From the NCBI GenBank assembly GCA_905221605.1, contig CAJNDS010001791.1, forward strand, positions 65,001 through 96,000: a stretch of DNA of 31,000 nucleotides, in the 5' to 3' direction. Source of the stretch: Symbiodinium natans. Taxonomy: Eukaryota; Sar; Dinophyceae; Suessiales; Symbiodiniaceae. Both the position numbers and the translations under genes were made by a program. The notes beneath the pieces were generated by a model. That model did no database searches. It worked only from the letters and a program-made list of their open reading frames with translations, and had not been told where the DNA came from. Below, one piece after another: positions 11,137-19,731 of this stretch (positions are counted from its first letter, which is position 1; every line of letters starts with the position of its first letter).

Positions 11137-11645
11137 AAAACCGACATACTCCGATACGCCGATATGCCGATACGCCGATACGCCGACATGCCGACACGCC
11201 GATACGCCAATACACCATTACGCCGGTCTCGTGCACACTCCCCCGCTGCCCCTCACAGGCTGACACGCCAAGATGCCGACACACCGCCGGGCCGCACCCC
11301 CTCCTGATACGTGGATACTCCTACTCCTACACCGATACACCGACACGCCGAGACACCGACATGCCGGTGCGCCGAGACGCCGGCACGCCGACATACGCCG
11401 GTATACGCCGGTATACGCCAATATGCCGATATACGCCGATAGGCCGATACACCGACACGCCGACACACCGAAACGCCGATACGCCCATCCTCCGACACGG
11501 TACGCCGACACGCCGCCACCCCGTAGATGCCGACACGCCGGTGCGCTGGTACGCGGGTTCGCCGGCACGCCGGCACGCCGCCGATGTTCGCGGACAGGCC
11601 GACATCCCGATGACTCGATATACCATGATGCCCGTTACCCTGATG
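11137..11645 (+). repeat. 8-bp GATACGCC minisatellite, left array
   Basis: A long run of variants of GATACGCC, GACACGCC and GATATGCC, interrupted by a few non-repeat patches. Because the unit is 8 bases, 24 bases repeat in frame and all three frames give the same eight-residue peptide cycle. This is why several long open frames on both strands overlap here. They are not genes. Confidence 0.9.
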
Positions 11646-11690
11646 TCCTGGCACCCCTCCGCGTGCCTCCCCATGACCCATTGCAGACGC

Positions 11691-11900
11691 CTTAGCAAAA
11701 GAGGCCTAGGATTTTCTAGACCTGCTTTGAAAAAGAATGGATACGCTGATGCCCCGCTCGCCCCGTGCTTCTCCCTTCCCCCCCCCAACAACCCAAGAAG
11801 ATGTCTTAGCAAAAGAGGCCTAGGCTTTTCTGGGCCTGCTCTGGAAAAGGCCGATATACCGATACCCCGGTCGCCCCGTGTTTCCCCCCTCCCTTATACT
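11691..11900 (+). repeat. Duplicated spacer between inverted arrays
   Basis: Two imperfect direct copies about 114 bases apart. Each starts with CTTAGCAAAAGAGGCCTAGG (11691 and 11805), continues through a TTTTCT-GGCCTGCT-like part and ends in CGCCCCGTG followed by a C-rich run. They separate the two oppositely oriented 8-bp arrays. Confidence 0.75.
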
Positions 11901-11904
11901 GTCA

Positions 11905-12285
11905 AAGGCGTGTCGGCGTATCGGCGTATCGGCGTATCGGCGTATCGGTGTATCGGTGTATCTGTGCATATGTCGGTGTATCGGTGTATCGGTTTATCGG
12001 TGTATCGGCGTATCGGTGTATCGGTGTACCAGTGTATCGGAGTATCGGTGTACCGGTGTACCAGTGGGTCGGTGTATCGGTGTATCGGTGTACCGGTGTA
12101 TTGGAACGGTGGGTCGGTGTATCGGTGTATCGGTGTATAGGAGCTGCATCGGTCTATCGGTGTATCGGTGTATCGGAGCGGTGGGTCGGTGTATCAGTGT
12201 GGCGGCGTATCGGTGTATCGGTGCATCGGAGCCGCGTATCGGTGTATTGGAGCGCTGGGTCGGCGTATCGGTGTATCGGTATCTT
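11905..12285 (-). repeat. 8-bp minisatellite, right array (inverted)
   Basis: Runs of TATCGGTG and TATCGGCG, the reverse complement of the left-array unit. Open frames on both strands encode the same short peptide cycle (about RCIGVSVY on the + strand) and are repeat artefacts. Confidence 0.9.
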
Positions 12286-12289
12286 ATTG

Positions 12290-15200
12290 TTTTTCTGCCC
12301 CCCTGCGCGGTCAGAAGAGTAGCCTGAAGCTTGGACAAGCCAACGAGGGCCCAACAAAAACAACAGACATCACCAAAACCTAAAAGGATTCATATATGGA
12401 TCTATGATCCATTAGGAACGATTCCAGATGAGCAGTTCCGTGGCAACGTGGGTGCCTCAGGCGCTCGAGCAACTGCGTCGCGCGGCGCATGAGCCTGAAC
12501 CAGAGTTCTCTCCCTGCACATTTGACGGCCACGTCGACGCTTACCGACACTTGTCAACAGCCAAGCTCCCTGCCATAGTCTGAAGCGGCTCGAGTGCCCT
12601 CCGCAACACAAAATGAGTTTGCGGCTGCATGGCAGGCACAGGATCTAAGCAAGCCTGATTGCAACTCGATGCAACTTGGCAATAAATTATCACTTCACAA
12701 GGAACAACTGCGCATAGCAACTCCCAAGCGGACAAAGTTTTTGTCAGGCACCGGCCTGTCTTCCACAGGGACGGTCAACGCCTCCCGCACATGGACAGTC
12801 TGGGTCCAATGGAGTCAACAGTCGATGGATCGATCCACTAGCAGCAACAAAACGCGCGCCGCCGCAGGCAGGGCTGCAGAGGACCTTCAGCATAGTATCT
12901 CTCATACTTCAGGCAAACAAGACTTGCGCGACATGGAGATTACGATGACTTGAAAGCTTCGTAAGGCCTTCGCCGCTCTTCCTCGCATTGCATACAGCAT
13001 TGACAGCAGCTATTGGCCTGGATGGCTTGGGGTATTGGAAATCACGTTCCACAGCTTCTATCAAGACATCCTCATCAGTACACATTTGTAAATGTTTAAT
13101 GCTTGACGGTGAGGGCTGGGAATGACAAAGACCAGGAGTACTCATGTGTGAAAGTGACTAAGTGCGCCGGGTACCGGTAATAGTAACCTTAGGGAACATC
13201 AGGGGACTGCATGTCATCTAGAGCTCCAGGTGAGGCTCGCCGAGCTCCCCACAAGTGTTTGGGCAGCTCCTGGCAGCGCTTCAGAGCTGTTAGTGTTTCA
13301 GCATTGTCTCTGCAGGGCCCCGACTTCGGGCGCATTGGCAACATGCCCTCAGCAGATTGTAAACTCCTGACAACCAAGTCTTTTCAGAGTCAGGTTACAC
13401 AAAAACAGAACTAGGTAAGAAGCACCTCGAACGGCTGCCATTAACATGGCAGGCCAGACAGAACTAAAGGCCGTTTAGGCCTCAAGGGAGACAGCCACAA
13501 CTCCTTGATGCTGGTGCACTGCCCGGCTCTCAGAGCAAAAGAGGACGCAACGCATGGCAGCACGATGCAGCACGATGCAGCACGATGCACGTCGAAACTC
13601 ACCTAGTGGCTGTGATCCATCTCAGAAAATCGTTCGGCACGTGGGAGGGCATTTGGCGGCACTTAGTTGCAATAGCCCTTTTCCTTCTCGCCTGGCTTCT
13701 CCATGAACTGCTTCGGTAAAGCTGCTGGCCTCAGAGGTCTCGAATCGGAAAGATGAAAGTCTTCTTCAGATCTCCGGCATCTCCCGTGCCATTTTTCGCC
13801 GGCCAACTTTCTCGCAAGAACTGATGCCAGCACTGAAACTTACAAGGTTAAGTGAAGCCAAGGAGACAATCGGCATTGCAGGGAATACCGCGATGTCCTC
13901 TATGCCATTGATCACCCTTCTCGCTGAAGCTGCTCTCGTTTGGCTGAATCTGCTCCCAGGGCCCACATTTCTCGCAGGTCCTGATGGACCCACAACCCAC
14001 TGCATTCTTCACCTGCGCTTTGCAGCCCTAGGCGGTTCTTTGCTGCCTTCGGGCTTTCACGACTTGCAAGCAGCTCAGGCGGTGTTGCAACCGTCGCGTT
14101 CGTTCCTGTAGCTTCCGCCGCTCTGGGTTGACTTCCACCTCATGCCAGAAGTCATTTGAGGAAAAATCGACGCTATAGAAATTCGATCGTATACTTTTTT
14201 TGCTGTTGGCATCTATACTTGTTTGCTCTCGGCTACTATTCATGGCGTTGTAGGGCTTTGCCTGGGACGCTTACATGTTGAGGTCTGGGGCCCGAATGTT
14301 GAAAACTGAGAAGAGGACCACGAAAGCTGGAGGGCAGCAGGAGCGGGTGCAGCTGCGCGCTCTTTTCGGACGGGCGAACCCTCCTTTGCCCCCCACTGAG
14401 ATAGTTGCAGTCCTGTTGCTTTGCTGTCAGTCCATGTACAGTTCATGTGACACAAATGCATGTTGTTGTTGCGGCTCTCAAGGTTCTGGGGAGTAAGTCC
14501 TCAAGTAGCGCGTAATGGAAAAAGCTCGCCTGTCTACTGTATGCGGAAGTGAGGTAGCGCTCGGGCCAATCTCCCCCCACCCCTCCCCCCCGCTCCCCCA
14601 CCCTCACCCCCTCCCCCCCCCATTGATCCCACACTTCGAGAATTGAGCTGGCGCCACATAGCAACCCAGCTGGACGACAACTAGCGCAAACTCCAAGAGA
14701 GCTAGCTTTTGTGACTTGTTGAAGATGGTGACTTCGAAAAGTTTACTCCCGTACCCACAGCTCGAAAGGACCAAGCACCCAGCCGTACACGGATACTTTT
14801 TTCCATACACTGTGATATCTATCCCTGATGCCCCCTGACAGAAAAAACATTCCGACGCGCTTGCAGGTAGTGCTTCTGGGCTTAAAATTGCACGGCGGGA
14901 CGAGCACTGACATCGTGGCACATTCTGACTGCGCTTAAGTTGGGGTTTACGGCAGAAGGCCTTAGAAGCCGAAAGCGTTGCCATTAAAACTCGGGACATG
15001 TGGATTTTGCAAGAAGAAGAACCCAGAAGGCAGGACAACTTTTTCGGATTGCATCCAGGCAACTTTCTCCCACGACTTTCGGCACCAGAGTGTCAAATCA
15101 CTATATGCCTGCAAGCACTCGACCCAACCATCGAACACGGATCCAGTCATGTCGAAGTAGTATGGGCCACCCACCAAATTGTAGGCTTTTACACGGCTTG

Positions 15201-16269
15201 TGGGATCAGGCTGCTGCGCTTCATGGCCAAGCCTGCAGGACACCACACTGAAGAAACTAAATCAACCACACAACCAACGCCCCCTTGGCCTTCCGGAGAT
15301 CAGGCACCCAAAAGCCTGGGCACCGGGCATAAGTGTTTCCCAAACGCTGCAAACGCACTAAGTCTCAATATCGTATCCCAGCGGCCTGCTGAGAAGCCGT
15401 CACGGAAGCTGCCTGTAAGACCAACGAATCGTTGACCTGGCTGTGCGGCCATGCGCTCTCCCTCTTTCTTTTTTTCTGGGGCATGGGGGCCGAGACCCCC
15501 CCGCGCAGTGCGCGCACCCCGCAGCCGCATGTTGCCATGTTGCGGCGGCTTGAAATTATGAAAGGGAGTATCTCTGTGACCCCAACGTCAAGGTGTACTG
15601 GTCACGACTTATAAACAGGTCAGACATCAACACACACACACGCACACATCTTGATTTCCCCCCAGACCTGGATCAAGCATCCCCCTGCAATGTACCACCC
15701 TGCCTCATCCCCGAACTGACCCCCACAGCGCGCACTCACTGCCTTGACCTTCCGCTCAACCATGAAGCCTGTCATGTCTCCCTCTCTCTTGCTCTCTCGA
15801 ACTGCTGGCCAAGCTGCAGGAAGAAACTCAGACATTTGCACCATGAACCTCGTCAAACACAAGCAGCGCGGGCGTCACCGAACAGGCTAATTCAACTGAA
15901 TGGCTCTGGATGGAGATGCTCGAAGCCAAGTTCCTCATGGCTGGCAAGGCGTGTGCTCTGGCTGTTTTCACCGCTCTGCACGCATTGTTTACATCCTGTC
16001 TTTGCATATGGCGCATAGGGCACCTGCATAAGAATAGCATACGCCCCATGATTCCCATGAGCGTCACCCGGTCACAGCTCAAAACGACACAGGTAGCTTT
16101 GCATGCCAATGTGTGCTCTGCAGCTTTTTCTGGGACTCCTGCTTGTCTCTTTGAGGCCTCTGACAAAGTTTGAAAAAACCATCGGCGCCTGTGAGTTGGT
16201 TTGACAACCCGCCTCCCCGTTCCACAACCCAACATCGCCGTTGATGACCTGACCAGCAAGCATGCCGAG
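12290..16269. other. Gene-free stretch with small repeats
   Basis: No gene recognised in about 4 kb. Small structures: an ATGGATC/GATCCAT hairpin with a 3-base loop at 12396-12412; three copies of the 10-base unit CAGCACGATG at about 13557-13590; and a C-rich tract at 14571-14621 with many C runs (G-quadruplex potential on the minus strand). A minus-strand frame ending near 15828 contains a DEVH tetrapeptide but no other helicase motif. Confidence 0.5.
14571..14621 (-). repeat. C-rich tract (G-rich on minus strand)
   Basis: Runs of four to eight C separated by single A, T or G bases over about 50 bases. The minus strand could form a G-quadruplex. No coding potential. Confidence 0.7.
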
Positions 16270-16414
16270 CCGAAAACAATAGAAGTTTCTGGATCTGGGC
16301 TGGTGACAATTTCCGGCTCCGGACCTGCACTTGACAAATCCCCGCGCAAGCATGCGCAAGAGCGTGCGAGTGCAACACGGGACATCAGGTGCATCAGGGC
16401 TTCTCTTAGGCTTG
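16270..16414 (-). repeat. Dispersed repeat, copy 2
   Basis: Near-identical to 3922-4068. On the minus strand its upstream edge reads GCGCAAG before the shared CCTAAGAG, with no spliced-leader match, so this copy looks like the genomic or pre-spliced form, with AG as a possible trans-splice acceptor. Flanking sequence on both sides differs from copy 1. Frames through it are short and not recognised. Confidence 0.7.
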
Positions 16415-16759
16415 CGCGCCGCAGCCATCAGTGCACGAGGTAAGCCCTCAGGTCATCCCAGTGTACATTACGGAGTCAAGCATGATCAAGCTGATGTTCA
16501 CCACATTCAAGCTCAGCTTCAGGCAACTGCCCGCTCCCTCCAACCACTGCCAAAGCACCATGGTCGGATAATGTCAACGCATCTACTCGATTTTTCCAGC
16601 CGTTGCACAAAGACAACAGATTACCAGCAGAAACCACATGTCCTTGTAAGTTGTAAGCATTTTGAACATATGGCGTACAGGGAACTCCAGCCATGATGTG
16701 CTTGTCTTTCTACACTCCCACTCTGTGCTTGAACATTCAAGATGCAAAGAGGATTATGA

Positions 16760-17135
16760 GTGAACGCCCTTAAAAAATATAGTACAAAAGCCCTAATATT
16801 TTTAATTGGCTTTTTGTAATATATTTTATTAGGGGAAAAGGGCACACAATTTTAACTAAAACAACTCACGTTTTTTCCTTTTCCCCCCTTAATGCTGTAG
16901 GTAAAAGCCCCATTATAATATAAGTCTTTTAGAGGGGCTTTTAACACAGCATGAAAGGGCCCAGTAATGAACTTACCTTTAATTTAGCATATGATTACTG
17001 GGGGAAAAGGGAAAAAGACCAAATTTTTTACTTTTTTTCATGCGCCTTTTCATTCCTTATAAATCCAGTAGGAAATTGTATGGTCTTTTAGTATATTATT
17101 ACGGGCCCTTGAAAAGAAGTATATTGGGCCCGTCC
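16760..17135. repeat. AT-rich island of packed hairpins
   Basis: Composition shifts abruptly to AT-rich with short G/C runs. Five inverted-repeat pairs sit in 350 bases: CCCTAATA/TATTAGGG (16791, 16827), TAAAAGCCCC/GGGGCTTTTA (16902, 16934), CCCAGTAAT/ATTACTGGG (16960, 16994), AAAAGACCA/TGGTCTTTT (17013, 17081) and ACGGGCCC/GGGCCCGT (17101, 17126). An outer GCCCTT/AAGGGC pair (16766, 16838) encloses the first. No open frame of note. Dinoflagellate mitochondrial non-coding DNA is known for dense short inverted repeats, so an organelle-derived insertion is one reading; a local hairpin-element cluster is another. Confidence 0.7.
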
Positions 17136-17344
17136 TAAAGTATTAACATCGTGCGTCATTCACTGTGTTCATTCCTTATATTAAAAGAATCAATTTCCAG
17201 GACCGTTGGGCATGTTTCTGGGGGTTGGGCACTTGGGGTTGAGCAGTCCAGGGACTCTGAAATTGGGGGCACTGGGGGGACCCTGTGGGGTTGAATCCCC
17301 GGAGACCGGGCGAGGAGTAGACCGGGCGAGGAGAAAAGCTGAGT

Positions 17345-17540
17345 TTAAAATTTAACTACCCCACACCGAGGGTGGGGAACAACCTTGTGGTCCGTTGCCA
17401 GAGGCTCAAGCAGCGCACAAAGCGTCTCGCAGTGAGCACTTTCCAGGAACTCCAGGATGCTGTGCTCATCGCACTCCTCCTCGAGCTCCTGAGGGCGTAC
17501 ACTCATACGGAGCCGACCACAAGCCTTAAGACATTCCACA
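17345..17540 (-). CDS. Possible exon or gene fragment, unknown product
   Basis: The minus strand reads a peptide with the phrases QELEEECDEHSILEFLESAH and ETLCALLEPLATDHKVV, with strongly G/C-ending codons (GAG, CTC, CTG, CAC, ATC) as expected of dinoflagellate coding DNA. The overlapping plus-strand frame has poorer codon character. A CCCTCAG acceptor-like site precedes GAGCTC and a GTAG donor-like site follows TGTGGG. No domain is recognised, and there is no start codon in a convincing place. It could be an exon of a larger gene, a decayed fragment or chance; only the codon character supports it. Confidence 0.3.
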
Positions 17541-17584
17541 GACCTTCCGCAAAAGACAACCCTTGACACCCCTGCCGGTTGCAT

Positions 17585-18016
17585 ATGGATCGATACCTCC
17601 CCCCTCACAGCCTTGAGGGCAAGCGCATCAGAGACGTGGGTCCGTGGGTCTGCAACATGCTACTGTGTCAACTGTTTCGACACGCTTGCCAATCTAGAGA
17701 CGGCCCTGGGTTCCCGGAGGCTTATAAGAAATGGCAAAAGGCCGACTGTCAAAGATCCGGATGTTGGGACGGGTTTTTAAGAGAACTCGGACAACTGAAG
17801 GAGTCTGAGCTAAAGTTTGCGTGCCTTCAAGAGGCGCTGCGCCACTGCCACGGGGTCCACTGGTCCGAAGAGCCGAACCTCCCTCTGCTGCCGCTCGATG
17901 TGGACCCTGCACCCGCTCGCAGCCTGAATCCTTGCCGGGGCCGACTCCTCGCTCTGCTACGTGCGGGTCCTGCAACCAAGGGAGCGTTGTGGTCATGCGA
18001 CGCACTTAACACATAA
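17585..18016 (+). CDS. Hypothetical protein, 143 codons, unrecognised
   Basis: An ATG-started frame ending in TAA encodes a mixed-composition protein without repeats. It contains several Trp and Cys residues, a charged helix-like stretch near the middle (GQLKESELKFACLQEAL) and a Pro/Leu-rich segment after it. Codons lean to G/C in the third position. The same frame is open again before the stop at 17564-17566, so the start may be secondary or the gene broken. I recognise no domain. A minus-strand frame overlaps part of it, but its product is Arg/Ser/Gly-rich and less protein-like. It could be a real small gene, an exon or chance. Confidence 0.35.
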   Translation: MDRYLPPHSLEGKRIRDVGPWVCNMLLCQLFRHACQSRDGPGFPEAYKKWQKADCQRSGCWDGFLRELGQLKESELKFACLQEALRHCHGVHWSEEPNLPLLPLDVDPAPARSLNPCRGRLLALLRAGPATKGALWSCDALNT

Positions 18017-18297
18017 GCTCGTCTGTAACTGGCAGCGCTTTCATAGAGGTCTTCGGCTCGAAGACAGTTGATAATTAGCTTGTTTGCTCTTGGGTCCTTA
18101 TGAGCTCTGCCCACACGGGGCCCTGTACATCACGCCGCGGCCCACCCAGACCTTTCCAATCATTGGAATTTCCACTACAAACCCTAGCAGCCAAACGGAA
18201 AAGCATCGAAGATTAAATGAAAAGTCGTATGAACCAACTCTGCTTCTTTCGTCTCAGACACTCGCCAAGTGCCGCTGGACCACCTCAAGACCTTCTC

Positions 18298-19034
18298 TTC
18301 TGCCCCCCAAGATGGGCCCAAGAAGTGAGAGAATGGCCTGGACTTGTTTGCCCCGCCCCCCAAGGGCCCAAAAAGTGAGAGAATGGCCTGGACTTGTTTG
18401 CCCGGCCCCCTAAGATGGGCCCAAGAAGTGAGAGAATGGCCTGGACTTGTTTGCCCCGCCCCCCAAGATGGGCTCAAGAAGTGACAGAAAGGCCTCGACT
18501 TGTTCCGCCCCCACAAGATGGGCCCACGAACTGAGAGAATGGCCTGGACTTGTTTGCCCCACCCCCCATCTTGGGCCCAAGAAGTGACAGAAAGGCCTGG
18601 ACTTGTTCCGCCCCCACAAGATGGGCCCAAGAAGTGAGAGAATGGCCTGGACTTGTTTGCCCCGCCCCGAAGATGGGCCCAAGAAGTGAGAGAATGGCCT
18701 GGCCCGCAAGTGAGCGAATGGCCTCGACTTGTTTGCCCCACCCCCCAAGATAAGCCCAAGAAGTGACAGAAAGGCCTGGACTTGTTTGCCCCGCCCCCCA
18801 AGATTGGCCCAAAACGTGAGAGAATCGCCTGGACTTGTTCCGCCCCCACAAGATGGGCCCAAGAAGTGACAGAAAGGCCTGGACTTGTTTGCCCCACCCC
18901 CCAGGATGGCCCCAAGAAGTGAGAGAATGGCCTGGACTTGTTTGCCGCCCCCCCCAAATGGGCCCAAGAAGTGACAGAAAGAGACATGGCCTGGACTTGT
19001 TTGCCCCGCCCCCCAAGAAGTGAGAGAATGGCCT
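18298..19034 (+). repeat. 50-57-bp minisatellite, about 14 units
   Basis: Units read GGGCCCAAGAAGTGAGAGAA, TGGCCTGGACTTGTTTG and CCCCGCCCCC, with variants (GTGACAGAAAG, TTCCGCCCCCAC). Length changes come mostly from the C-rich end, and one unit near 18700 is shortened. Minus-strand frames of 185-267 codons read SRPFSHFLGP-type peptide cycles in several frames at once, so they are artefacts of the array. The array ends abruptly at 19034 against the direct repeat of the neighbouring retroelement. Confidence 0.9.
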
Positions 19035-19196
19035 GTTCACAGCAACCACTAGTCCGTTACGAATGCGCATATTAAGGTGAATGCGAAAAGGCGACTCGCG
19101 GACTCCCCTTTTTTCACATTGGCGGGAAGCAGATCCAGATCAGCTGAAACCGAGAGCACCGGAGGTGCAGAAGAATGAAATGCTGGACCGGAGTAC
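19035..19196 (-). repeat. Element terminal direct repeat, outer copy
   Basis: 162 bases, identical to 19513-19676 except for one 2-base indel (ATATTAAGG here, ATATTATAAGG there). It begins GTTCACAGCAACC directly after the last minisatellite unit, so it marks the outer end of the element. Confidence 0.92.
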
Positions 19197-19512
19197 AAAG
19201 AGCACAGTCTACCTAGTCTATCCAGGCTCGTCCTAGAGGCAGGGCATGGAGCCATGACTTAACTGACGGAGTCGGAAACGATGCTTTGATCGATCAGAAA
19301 CCGCCACAAAAGCAGGCCACAGCGAAGAACGGCAGCGCGGCAAGGAAGACAGAAGGACGGTTAGATAGGGGACGGCGGCGGGTGCTTCAAAATCGAACGG
19401 ACTGGCAGTAAGCACTTAACCTCGGAGCCAGAGCTGCCGGGCGGGCGGAAGCGTTAAGTGCATACTTGCCGTTGCGCGTTAGCTGCAAACATACGTGTAC
19501 AAGTACATCCAC

Positions 19513-19676
19513 GTTCACAGCAACCACTAGTCCGTTACGAATGCGCATATTATAAGGTGAATGCGAAAAGGCGACTCGCGGACTCCCCTTTTTTCACATT
19601 GGCGGGAAGCAGATCCAGATCAGCTGAAACCGAGAGCACCGGAGGTGCAGAAGAATGAAATGCTGGACCGGAGTAC
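19513..19676 (-). repeat. Element terminal direct repeat, inner copy
   Basis: 164 bases, near-identical partner of 19035-19196, exactly 480 bases further in. It lies just beyond the end of the RNase H frame. The 316 bases between the copies are unique in the window. Confidence 0.92.
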
Positions 19677-19731
19677 GCCAACGTTTTCAGGCGGACGCTT
19701 GACCCGACAGGGTAACGGAGGCCAGCATTTT

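Noticed and set aside
11127-12327. Long open frames of up to 337 codons on both strands
   Set aside because: They are translations of an 8-bp repeat, which is open in all three frames with the same peptide cycle; no gene is implied.
15828-16394. DEVH tetrapeptide in a minus-strand frame (ALLVFDEVHGANV)
   Set aside because: It resembles a helicase Walker B box, but no Walker A or other helicase motif is present and the frame stops five residues later.
17281-17310. GGGGTTGAATCCCCGG resembling a tRNA T-arm
   Set aside because: The B-box C is missing and no cloverleaf could be built around it.
17410-17418. GGCTCAAG words outside repeat boundaries (also near 10703 and 18472)
   Set aside because: Only eight to nine bases of the spliced leader, with no boundary or transcript context; expected by chance in 31 kb.
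18184-19070. Minus-strand frames of 185-267 codons with SHFLGP repeats
   Set aside because: Several frames of the same minisatellite are open at once and give the same repeated phrase; repeat artefact.
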